Below are positions 1 through 6,360 of a DNA stretch of 7,681 bases, one piece after another (within the stretch, counting starts at the first letter, position 1; every line of letters starts with the position of its first letter). The notes beneath the pieces are model-generated. The model did no database searches. It saw only the letters and a list, made by a program, of their open reading frames with translations, and was not told the origin of the DNA. The DNA is taken from contig CALAUH010000124.1 in NCBI GenBank assembly GCA_937892225.1, positions 1 through 7,681 of the forward strand, given 5' to 3'. Made by a program: the position numbers and the translations under genes. Origin of the DNA: an uncultured Treponema sp. (GTDB lineage Bacteria; Spirochaetota; Spirochaetia; Treponematales; Treponemataceae).

Positions 1-33
1 TTAAAATAATTGGATTATCAGGATTTGATACAT

Positions 34-61
34 TTGTTAAATCATAACATTTAGGTAAAAT
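34..61 (+). promoter_or_regulatory. Possible sigma70-type promoter upstream of the gldFG-like gene
   Basis: TTGTTA (34-39, four of six matches to TTGACA) and TAAAAT (56-61, five of six matches to TATAAT) are separated by 16 bases. A transcript would start near 68 and run into the gldFG-like gene. In DNA this AT-rich such pairs occur often by chance, so this is only a candidate. Confidence 0.22.
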
Positions 62-85
62 AACATTTTCAATTCTTATATATTT

Positions 86-101
86 AACATTCTTAAATGT
101 T
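86..101. repeat. Small stem-loop next to the TTG start
   Basis: AACATT (86-91) and AATGTT (96-101) form a perfect 6-base inverted repeat around a 4-base loop, directly adjoining the TTG codon at 102. The stem is AT-only and has no U-tract of terminator type. It occupies the place where a ribosome binding site should be, which weakens the case for initiation at 102. Confidence 0.3.
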
Positions 102-2135
102 TTGCTAACATCAAAAGTAAATCCAATTCTTGGAAGGAATGGAAGATTATCTCTATTCATTGAATATTCAATAATGATTTTAATGATGATTCCTGTTTGT
201 TTAATTGTAAATCTATTTGGACAAGTTGATTTTGGTCAGGTTTTTACAAGTATTTTATGTCTTTTATTTTATGGTTCTGCATTAATATCACTTTGTTTAT
301 TTATTGGAAGCCTTTTTCAGAATGGAATTACAGGTTTTATTATTTCTGCAGTCATCCTTGCAATTTTTAATTCTGCACATTTAATCACTTCTTATATTAA
401 CATTAATAATTTATTAATTTCTATTGTAAAACAACTTAGTTTTGCATGGCATTTTGATGCAGCTGGTAAAGGAATTATAGATACACGAGATTTAACATGG
501 CTTTTGGGTGCTACGGTTTTATTTATTATCTTAAATGATTTAATATATAAAATTAAAGCTGGTAAAAAGTTTTTACTTAATGAAAAAATCTTTGAAGTTC
601 TTATAATATTTTTATGTTCAATTTTTATGCTTAATGGAACCAGATGGTTTACTAGAATAGATTGTACAAAAGACAAAACATATTCATTATCAAAATATAC
701 AAAAAGTCTGATTTCAAAAGTTGATGAACCTCTAAAAATTACATATTATCGTTCTTCAGCATTAACAAAACTTTATCCGACAGTTCGAGATATTTCTGAT
801 TTTTTAGTTAATTATTGTTCAGAAAATAAGAATGTTTCTTTTATAATTAAAGATCCAGATAGTGATGAAAAAATTCAAACTTTGTTACAAAATTATGGTG
901 TAACAAGCAGACAGTTTAGAAATATTAAAAATAATTCTACGGAATATATTAATGCTTATTCTGCAATTATTTTGGAATACCAGGGACGATGGGAAGTTAT
1001 TCCAATCATTTTAACGGCAGATACTCTTGAATATGATTTAGACGGAAGATTAAATTATCTGATAACTCGAAATCCAAGAATTGTAAATATTATAATAGGA
1101 AATGAAATGTCCCTGGATGAAGATTACAGTTATATTGTACCATGGCTTAATTCACAGGGATTTTTATGTTATCCAATAGATATTAATGATCCTGATTTTG
1201 AAACTTCTCTTGAAAATACAAAAGGTCCTCTTTTAGTAATTGGTGATGATGCAATTCGTGTAGATCATGCAATTGCTATAGAAAATTATATTCTTAGCAA
1301 TAAAGGTAATGCATTGTTTATGTTGAATCCTTTTTCTGCTAATTTACAAAGCAGCTGGGAAATTTCACAAAATAAAAATACAGATTTAATAGAAATATTA
1401 GAAAACTGGGGTGTTCAGTTTACAAATAAAATTGCAGCAGATATTTCTTGTGCAAGAATCACCATGTACAGTTCTGATGAAAATTCTTCTTCTGAAAATT
1501 ACATACAGCAGAATATTAATTTTCCACAATGGATAAATATTTTACAGCAGGATAATACTAAACTGGGTGTTACAATGTTCTGGCCTGTACAATTAAATCT
1601 TACAAATGAAAATGCAGTTCCATATTTAGTAACTTCTAATTACAGCTGGTTTTATGAAGCTGATTTAAAACATCCGGATAAAGTTATTGAATCAAATCCA
1701 TTTATAATTCAAGAAGAAGATAATTCATTAAAAGAAAAATTATCACAAATTGTAGCTGCAAAAATTACTGGAAAACTGCAGGGGTATTATAATCAAGGTT
1801 CAACTGAAAATGCAGAAGTTATAGTTTTATCTGATCAGTATTTTTTAAATTCTTTATTAAACGGATATATTGGTAAAGATTATGAAGGGGATTATAGAAA
1901 TTTTGATTTTGCTACAAATGTTTTACTTGAATTAAATAATGAACCTGAACTTGCCGCTTTACATTCTAAAATTTCAAATGATACATCTTTATCAAAAATT
2001 ACTGATGTAGAACAATTTATGAATTATAGAAATGTTGTTATCATCATCTTGTTTATTATTATTCCAATTTTAATTATTGTTTTAAGAGTAATTGTTTTTA
2101 TATTAAATCTGAGGAAATTAAAAAATGTTAGATAA
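102..2135 (+). CDS. Fused GldF-GldG-like ABC transporter permease/auxiliary protein, amino terminus missing or undefined
   Basis: Up to 677 residues. Residues 1-150 resemble the carboxy-terminal half of an ABC-2 permease of GldF type: an LLTS-type stretch overlapping the start, about four membrane segments (roughly 22-38, 46-70, 77-95, 133-150) and the typical GIIDTRDL motif at 124-131. A further membrane segment (163-180) leads into a GldG-type auxiliary domain (PF09822 family), with the characteristic TKDKTYSLS at 189-197 and DEPLKITYY at 208-216. A carboxy-terminal anchor lies at about 645-668. Family knowledge: GldF/GldG form the membrane part of an ABC system known from Bacteroidota gliding; the substrate in spirochaetes is unknown. 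The TTG start has no ribosome binding site, and the first roughly 95 residues of a normal GldF (first membrane helices) are absent upstream in every frame. It may be a 5'-truncated or decaying gene, though the remaining 2 kb is fully open. It overlaps the DUF4340 gene by 11 bases, so the two are translated from one operon. Confidence 0.72.
   Translation: MLTSKVNPILGRNGRLSLFIEYSIMILMMIPVCLIVNLFGQVDFGQVFTSILCLLFYGSALISLCLFIGSLFQNGITGFIISAVILAIFNSAHLITSYININNLLISIVKQLSFAWHFDAAGKGIIDTRDLTWLLGATVLFIILNDLIYKIKAGKKFLLNEKIFEVLIIFLCSIFMLNGTRWFTRIDCTKDKTYSLSKYTKSLISKVDEPLKITYYRSSALTKLYPTVRDISDFLVNYCSENKNVSFIIKDPDSDEKIQTLLQNYGVTSRQFRNIKNNSTEYINAYSAIILEYQGRWEVIPIILTADTLEYDLDGRLNYLITRNPRIVNIIIGNEMSLDEDYSYIVPWLNSQGFLCYPIDINDPDFETSLENTKGPLLVIGDDAIRVDHAIAIENYILSNKGNALFMLNPFSANLQSSWEISQNKNTDLIEILENWGVQFTNKIAADISCARITMYSSDENSSSENYIQQNINFPQWINILQQDNTKLGVTMFWPVQLNLTNENAVPYLVTSNYSWFYEADLKHPDKVIESNPFIIQEEDNSLKEKLSQIVAAKITGKLQGYYNQGSTENAEVIVLSDQYFLNSLLNGYIGKDYEGDYRNFDFATNVLLELNNEPELAALHSKISNDTSLSKITDVEQFMNYRNVVIIILFIIIPILIIVLRVIVFILNLRKLKNVR
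2111..2116 (+). promoter_or_regulatory. Ribosome binding site of the DUF4340 gene
   Basis: GAGGAA lies 8 bases before the ATG at 2125, inside the end of the gldFG-like gene. It fixes the start of the downstream gene within the 11-base overlap. Confidence 0.75.
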
Positions 2136-3069
2136 ATTGAACCCTAAGACTAAATTAAACTGTATTTTATTTATTTTAAGTATTTTTTTATTGATATTAT
2201 ATTTTTTATCATTTTCAAAATTAAATTCAAATCAGACAAATATAGATAAAAGAAAATCTATTAAAACTGCAATAATAAATTCAAAAAATATTCAGAAAAT
2301 TAATAAAATTGAAATTACTCAGGGACAGGAAAATCTTGTTCTTTTAAAAATAGAATCTAATTGGTTTGTACAAAATAATATTCCCTGTCAGATTTTAAAA
2401 ATTGAAACAATGCTAGATGATCTTTCAAAAACAAGAGAAATTTATAAACGTTCCGAAAAAATTACAGATAAAACTGATTTTGGATTTAATGATGAAAAAA
2501 CTGTTCATTTTAAATATTTTTTAGATGATGGAAATTATAAAGAAGTTTTATTTGGTAAATATGATTTTTCAAAGACTTCAAGATATATGATTTCTACAGG
2601 TACAACAAGTGTTTATGAAATAGATTCATCAGTAGACATTTATTTAAGTACATTGTTACAAAACTGGGCAGAACCTTTTATAATTTCACAGGAACTTATT
2701 GGAAACATAAAATCTACAGACATACAAAAAATTACTATTACGAAAGATAGTGATTATAAAAAAGTTCTTAATTCTAAATCAGATAATTATTCTGAAATTA
2801 CGTCAAAATTATTAATATTACGTCATGGTGGCTCGGGAAATATTAATTTAGATTCCAGTGAATTTTTATATCAATTTAATTATGAACTTGGAAATAAAAA
2901 TTATATAATTCAGTCTGTATATCCATCAGTTTATGTTAATGATAATGAAGTTATAGAATATGTATTACTTACAGAATATTATGATGATAAATTAAATAAA
3001 AAATACAATGTATCTTATAAAATAAGTGCATGGACTTATAATACAATCAGCAAATTATTAGATTTATAA
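2125..3069 (+). CDS. DUF4340 domain-containing membrane-anchored protein
   Basis: 314 residues. A single hydrophobic segment at about 12-30 after a short lysine-containing start suggests an amino-terminal anchor, with the rest outside the cytoplasmic membrane. Residues about 55-185 have the DUF4340 pattern (PF14238): repeated strands such as KIEITQGQ (61-68), a WFV turn at 80-82, a predicted helix with DDLSKTRE (98-105), an FGF turn, then FGKYD (143-147) and a TSVYEID strand (161-167). Proteins of this family are regularly encoded directly downstream of GldG-like genes, as here, and probably work with the same ABC system; no biochemical role is established. The ATG at 2125 has a strong GAGGAA site and overlaps the previous gene by 11 bases. 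The last 23 bases overlap the end of the convergent CPBP gene, so no terminator separates them. The carboxy-terminal third is less typical and may be lineage-specific. Confidence 0.78.
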   Translation: MLDKLNPKTKLNCILFILSIFLLILYFLSFSKLNSNQTNIDKRKSIKTAIINSKNIQKINKIEITQGQENLVLLKIESNWFVQNNIPCQILKIETMLDDLSKTREIYKRSEKITDKTDFGFNDEKTVHFKYFLDDGNYKEVLFGKYDFSKTSRYMISTGTTSVYEIDSSVDIYLSTLLQNWAEPFIISQELIGNIKSTDIQKITITKDSDYKKVLNSKSDNYSEITSKLLILRHGGSGNINLDSSEFLYQFNYELGNKNYIIQSVYPSVYVNDNEVIEYVLLTEYYDDKLNKKYNVSYKISAWTYNTISKLLDL

Positions 3070-3712
3070 AATTATATACAAAATGAACAAGAATACATAC
3101 TGATAATCTTTTTGTCTTTAAATAAAGAAATCGTAGAACAAAATAACTTAAGAAAGCATTTACAACGCTTAAAAATCCTAAATATAAATGTGGAAATGCA
3201 AAAATTAAAGCACAGATAATTTCTATAATAATTCTGTTTCTTTTTTTATCTTCTTTATTAAAATAATTTAACAGAAATTGAGGTAATAAAAATCTATATA
3301 ATATTTCTTCTCTTGAAGATGCCAGTAAGAAAAAGATAATTGAATAAATCCAGTTAATTAATTTTTCAGGCTTTTCTATTTCTATTAATGCTGTAGTAGG
3401 TGATTGTATCAGAATTGTTATTGAAGAAATTAACAGTCTAATAAAAAATAAAATACAGAAAAAATAGATTCCGTCAAAACAACTTAAATAAAGATTTCTT
3501 TTTTCAAGATTCAGTGGTTTTAATTTTATCTGCAGAATAAATAAAATAATTGCAAATAAGGAATTTGTGAGCATTGAAAAATCAATTTTATCAAAAGAAA
3601 AATTAACGTTTTTACTGGTGTTAATTAAAACCAGAACACAGGGTAAAATAAAAAGATATAAAAAAAATAATAAAAAAATAAAAAAAATACCATTAAATGA
3701 ATGATTTTTCAT
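3047..3712 (-). CDS. CPBP family intramembrane metalloprotease (Rce1/Abi-like)
   Basis: 221 residues, strongly hydrophobic, with several membrane helices. All three hallmark motifs of the CPBP family (PF02517) are present: EEILYR at 135-140 (EExxxR), FAFPH at 171-175 (FxxxH) and HFVYN at 210-214 (HxxxN). The metal-binding Glu and His residues are therefore intact, and the protein is probably an active membrane protease. Family members range from CAAX-prenyl endopeptidases to bacteriocin self-immunity and Abi proteins, and nothing here identifies the substrate. It is the only leftward gene, convergent with DUF4340 (23-base overlap) and divergent from the PilZ gene (36-base gap). The ATG at 3712-3710 lacks a clear ribosome binding site; a promoter at 3725-3733 would give an almost leaderless mRNA. 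Codons 8-18 lie on runs of 8, 7 and 8 identical bases. No bacteriocin precursor is visible nearby. Confidence 0.85.
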   Translation of the reverse strand: MKNHSFNGIFFIFLLFFLYLFILPCVLVLINTSKNVNFSFDKIDFSMLTNSLFAIILFILQIKLKPLNLEKRNLYLSCFDGIYFFCILFFIRLLISSITILIQSPTTALIEIEKPEKLINWIYSIIFFLLASSREEILYRFLLPQFLLNYFNKEDKKRNRIIIEIICALIFAFPHLYLGFLSVVNAFLSYFVLRFLYLKTKRLSVCILVHFVYNFINLIIC

Positions 3713-3720
3713 AAACTATG

Positions 3721-3733
3721 TGATATTATATCA
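3721..3733. promoter_or_regulatory. Palindromic divergent promoter/operator candidate
   Basis: TGATATTATATCA is a perfect inverted repeat (6+1+6) in the middle of the 36-base gap between the CPBP and PilZ starts. Read leftward it contains TGATATAAT, a perfect extended -10 box (TGnTATAAT), which would start CPBP transcripts about 5 bases before its ATG. Read rightward it gives TGATATTAT, one mismatch from an extended -10, placing a start near 3736 just before the PilZ ribosome binding site. No good -35 box is seen on either side, which fits extended -10 promoters. It could also be a regulator binding site. Inferred from sequence only. Confidence 0.42.
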
Positions 3734-3737
3734 TATT

Positions 3738-3742
3738 AGGAG
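3738..3742 (+). promoter_or_regulatory. Ribosome binding site of the PilZ gene
   Basis: AGGAG lies 6 bases before the GTG at 3749 and supports that non-ATG start. Confidence 0.8.
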
Positions 3743-3748
3743 AATTTT

Positions 3749-4999
3749 GTGTACGCTCTAATAGGGATTATAGTTACAATAATTGGATTATTATTAATAG
3801 GTGCTTTATATTCCTCTTTTAAAACAAAAATTGATTTTTATATTACAGGATTAGATTCAAAATTTTCTTTAGCTGATTTAAATCTTCTCTGGAATGTTGC
3901 AAAATATTGTGAATTGGAAAATCCAAATACATTGTTTTATTCCTTACCGGCTTTAACCAAATGTATGACAAAAATTACATCTGATGCCACAGAAAATAAA
4001 ACTGATAAAGATCCTAAAACACAGACATTATTAACCAAACTTTTTAATTATAGAACAAGATTACAAAATGAATCTGATGAAAAAAAAGGTCTTGATTCTA
4101 CAATGGGACTTGAAAAAGGTCAGAAACTTAGAATTATTTTACCGGGAAGAGGTGTTTTTGCTTCAAGAATTATGAATAACGGTAAAGAATTAATTGTATC
4201 AGTTCCTCGTCAGAAAAACTTAATTCCTATTTCAGCAGAAGACTGGGTTGGTAAAGTAATAAATGTATATTTATGGCGTAAAGGTGATGCAAGATACGTT
4301 TTTGATACAACTGTTATAAATCACGGTCTGTTTATAGGTGAATCTTCAATTTCCCTTCAGCATTCTAATAATTTAATTCGTACACAGAAAAGAAAAGCTG
4401 TCCGTGTAAAATGTAGTATTCAGGGAACTTTGTATATCATAAAATCTGAAGTTGTAGATTATTCTGCTGTAGAAACTCAAAATGGATATAGATGTCTGAT
4501 TGAAGATATTTCTGAAGCCGGTGCAATGATTAGAATTGGTGGAAGAGGTATTCCAAATATCCAGATTAAATTACAGTTTACTATTAATAATATGTTAATA
4601 ATTATGTTTGGGGTTGTCCGAACTGCAGAATATAATCAAAGTAAAAATCAGTCGCTTTTACATTTTGAATGTATTCATCTAGAACCAATAATGAAAAATG
4701 AAGTATTAAGTTTTGTTTATAATACTTTACCGGAAAAAGAAAAAGAAGTTTATGATGCAATGACTTTAACAGATGCAGATGAAAAAGCTGATGAAGTTGG
4801 TCTTGAAGATGCAGAAAAAAATGCAGAAATGCCGCAGGTTCAAGATGTTGTAAGTCAGGAAGAAAAAATGCAGGAAAAAGCAATCTCTATAGAAAAATCC
4901 ATAGAAAAAAAAGTAACTGAATCAAATATTAATTCTATTCCAGATAAAGAACTTGTAGATGAATCTATAACTTTATTCGATAATTTTGAAGACAGATAA
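3749..4999 (+). CDS. Membrane-anchored PilZ domain protein, probable c-di-GMP receptor
   Basis: 416 residues from a GTG start with a well-spaced AGGAG. Layout: one membrane helix at about 3-22; a helical, charged cytoplasmic part to about 115; a beta-rich segment at about 121-205 (LEKGQKLRIILP at 121-132) like the extra amino-terminal domain seen before PilZ in spirochaete proteins; then a PilZ domain at about 211-325. The PilZ motif residues for c-di-GMP are complete: RKAVR at 215-219 (RxxxR) and DISEAG at 253-258 (D/NxSxxG). A Glu/Lys/Asp-rich tail follows (328-416), probably disordered or coiled. Family knowledge: PilZ proteins translate c-di-GMP levels into changes in motility or surface behaviour; a Treponema denticola PilZ protein, TDE0214, is reported to bind c-di-GMP and affect motility and virulence. 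Whether this protein is its ortholog cannot be told here. The next gene, comEC, begins 91 bases downstream on the same strand. Confidence 0.85.
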   Translation: MYALIGIIVTIIGLLLIGALYSSFKTKIDFYITGLDSKFSLADLNLLWNVAKYCELENPNTLFYSLPALTKCMTKITSDATENKTDKDPKTQTLLTKLFNYRTRLQNESDEKKGLDSTMGLEKGQKLRIILPGRGVFASRIMNNGKELIVSVPRQKNLIPISAEDWVGKVINVYLWRKGDARYVFDTTVINHGLFIGESSISLQHSNNLIRTQKRKAVRVKCSIQGTLYIIKSEVVDYSAVETQNGYRCLIEDISEAGAMIRIGGRGIPNIQIKLQFTINNMLIIMFGVVRTAEYNQSKNQSLLHFECIHLEPIMKNEVLSFVYNTLPEKEKEVYDAMTLTDADEKADEVGLEDAEKNAEMPQVQDVVSQEEKMQEKAISIEKSIEKKVTESNINSIPDKELVDESITLFDNFEDR

Positions 5000-5008
5000 A
5001 CTTTTTTT

Positions 5009-5036
5009 TTGAAAAAACTGCCTAAAAAAATAAATT
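5009..5036 (+). promoter_or_regulatory. Weak promoter candidate before comEC
   Basis: TTGAAA (5009-5014) and TAAATT (5031-5036) are spaced by 16 bases in the gap between the PilZ and comEC genes. A run of nine T precedes them at 5002-5010, without a GC-rich stem, so it is not a convincing terminator. Chance matches are expected in such AT-rich DNA; read-through from the PilZ gene is equally possible. Confidence 0.2.
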
Positions 5037-5080
5037 TTAATCATAATTATAGTTAGGAAAATATTTAATGTGATTTTCTT

Positions 5081-5084
5081 AAGG
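5081..5084 (+). promoter_or_regulatory. Ribosome binding site deciding the comEC start
   Basis: AAGG lies 6 bases before ATG 5091. The longer alternative, GTG at 5070, has AGGA only 11 bases upstream (5055-5058). The downstream ATG therefore has the better spacing and the commoner codon. Confidence 0.55.
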
Positions 5085-5090
5085 TATAAA

Positions 5091-6344
5091 ATGATTAAAA
5101 AGTATAATAGTAATGTCATATTTATTTCTACAATAATCTGTATTTTTGTATTATATTCAGGATTTTTTAAGATAAACAATCAAACTCAATTTTTATCTCT
5201 TAATCAAAATGATGATATACAGTTTTTATACGGTAAATTATTATCATCTCCTGTAAAACTTTCTAGTAATAAATATTATTCTTCTATAATGAAAGTTAAT
5301 TATTCAAAATCAAATAAGAATATTATTTCAAGTTGTAAGGGAAACATTCAGATATTTATTCCTTCAGATTTAGTAGAAGTTTTCTTTCCCGGAAAATTAT
5401 ATTCATCTGTCGGTAAACAAAACGGATATTTATGGGAAGAAGGCGGATTTTATTTAATAAAAGGGGATATGAAAAATAATATTTTTTTTGTTAAATCCTG
5501 TAGTTATAGTGATTTTGAAAATAATATTTGGGGAAAAATCAGTAAAAAAAGAGCTTTATGGCGTTTACAATTTAAAAGAATGATGTATTGCTGGGGTAAT
5601 GCCGGCGGATTGTTACTGGCATTAATTTGTGGAGCCAAAGAATATACTGAATCTGATTTATCTTTGTCTTTTAGAAAAGCAGGTTTATCGCATATTTTGG
5701 CCTTGTCCGGAATGCATTTATCTTTATTTTCTAATATTTCTTTAATTATTGGAAAAAGAATTGGTAGAAAAAAAATTACTTTTATTTTTAGATTAATTTT
5801 TATTTCTTTATTTGTATGGTTTGCAGGATTTAGTCCTTCTTTGTTGAGAGCATTTATCTGTAATATTCTTTTGTTAATGGCATCTGTTTCAAATGTTGAA
5901 AAACCTGATATGTTATTAATATTATGTTTTAGTTTTTTAATTCAAATTGTAATTTCACCATTAGATATTTATAATATTGGATTTATTTTATCTTATACAG
6001 CTTTGGCAGGAATATTGATTTTTAATAATTTAATTAATAAATTTTATATAAAATTTCTACCGGTTATTATAAGTAACAGTTTGTCTGCATCAACCAGTGC
6101 TCAATTCTTTACTGCGCCTGTTTCCTTAAAATATTTTGGATGTTTTTATCCGATTGGAATAATTGCAACTGTTTTAGTTTCTCCATTAATAACTTTATTT
6201 ATTTATGCAGGTTTGATTTTAATCATATTAACTTTAGTTTTTCCTTTTCTTAATAATGGTAGTGGATTTTTTATGAATTTTTTATATAATATTATTAATG
6301 TTTTAGTACGTATTTTTTCTAAAACACCTTTTATACAAATTTAA
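5091..6344 (+). CDS. ComEC/Rec2-family DNA-uptake channel protein, short form without nuclease-like domain
   Basis: 417 residues from the preferred ATG (424 if GTG 5070 is used). An amino-terminal membrane segment (about 9-26) is followed by a beta-rich soluble region to about 160, in the place of the ComEC OB-like domain (DUF4131), and then the polytopic Competence domain (PF03772) to the end. Recognisable motifs of that domain: HILALSGMH at 201-209, GFSPSLLRA at 246-254, FILSYTALAGI at about 298-308 and FTAPVSLKYFG at about 340-350, each followed by hydrophobic helices. Family knowledge: ComEC forms the inner-membrane channel for single-stranded DNA in natural transformation. Many ComEC proteins end in a metallo-beta-lactamase-like domain proposed to degrade one strand; this one ends shortly after the last helices and has no such domain, and no frame nearby encodes it. 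No other competence gene is in the window, so active transformation is unproven. It is 16 bases before rsmA and probably co-transcribed. Confidence 0.85.
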   Translation: MIKKYNSNVIFISTIICIFVLYSGFFKINNQTQFLSLNQNDDIQFLYGKLLSSPVKLSSNKYYSSIMKVNYSKSNKNIISSCKGNIQIFIPSDLVEVFFPGKLYSSVGKQNGYLWEEGGFYLIKGDMKNNIFFVKSCSYSDFENNIWGKISKKRALWRLQFKRMMYCWGNAGGLLLALICGAKEYTESDLSLSFRKAGLSHILALSGMHLSLFSNISLIIGKRIGRKKITFIFRLIFISLFVWFAGFSPSLLRAFICNILLLMASVSNVEKPDMLLILCFSFLIQIVISPLDIYNIGFILSYTALAGILIFNNLINKFYIKFLPVIISNSLSASTSAQFFTAPVSLKYFGCFYPIGIIATVLVSPLITLFIYAGLILIILTLVFPFLNNGSGFFMNFLYNIINVLVRIFSKTPFIQI

Positions 6345-6349
6345 GAATA

Positions 6350-6354
6350 AAGGA
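6350..6354 (+). promoter_or_regulatory. Ribosome binding site deciding the TTG start of rsmA
   Basis: AAGGA sits 6 bases before TTG 6361, in the short gap after comEC. The first in-frame ATG (6427, codon 23) has no such site and lies just before the conserved KKFGQNFL motif, so the TTG is preferred. Confidence 0.75.
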
Positions 6355-6360
6355 ATTATT

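Larger units (their letters stand above)
1..101. other. Left flank without a recognisable gene
   Basis: All three forward frames contain stops here. The only open stretch from the window edge is frame 3, which encodes about 14 codons and stops at 45-47. This could be the tail of an upstream gene, but it is too short to identify. None of the three frames encodes the amino-terminal part of GldF that should precede the downstream gene. The stretch also holds a weak promoter-like pair and a small stem-loop, listed separately. Confidence 0.5.

Noticed and set aside
392..676. Minus-strand open frame of 94 codons inside the gldFG-like gene
   Set aside because: Antisense to well-matched GldF/GldG motifs; no start signal or recognisable domain.
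3014..3026. CTTAT/ATAAG inverted repeat near the end of the DUF4340 gene as a leftward terminator
   Set aside because: Only a 5-base, mostly AT stem inside coding sequence; expected by chance.
4602..4883. Minus-strand open frame rich in Leu, His and Phe
   Set aside because: Mirror of the Glu/Lys-rich PilZ tail; composition is explained by the opposite strand.
5000..5020. T run followed by an A run after the PilZ stop as a terminator
   Set aside because: There is no GC-containing stem; T and A tracts alone do not make an intrinsic terminator and are common here.
4973..5179. Minus-strand open frame of 68 codons across the PilZ-comEC gap
   Set aside because: Hydrophobic Ile/Leu/Phe composition expected from AT-rich DNA, and it overlaps the comEC start and the PilZ end.
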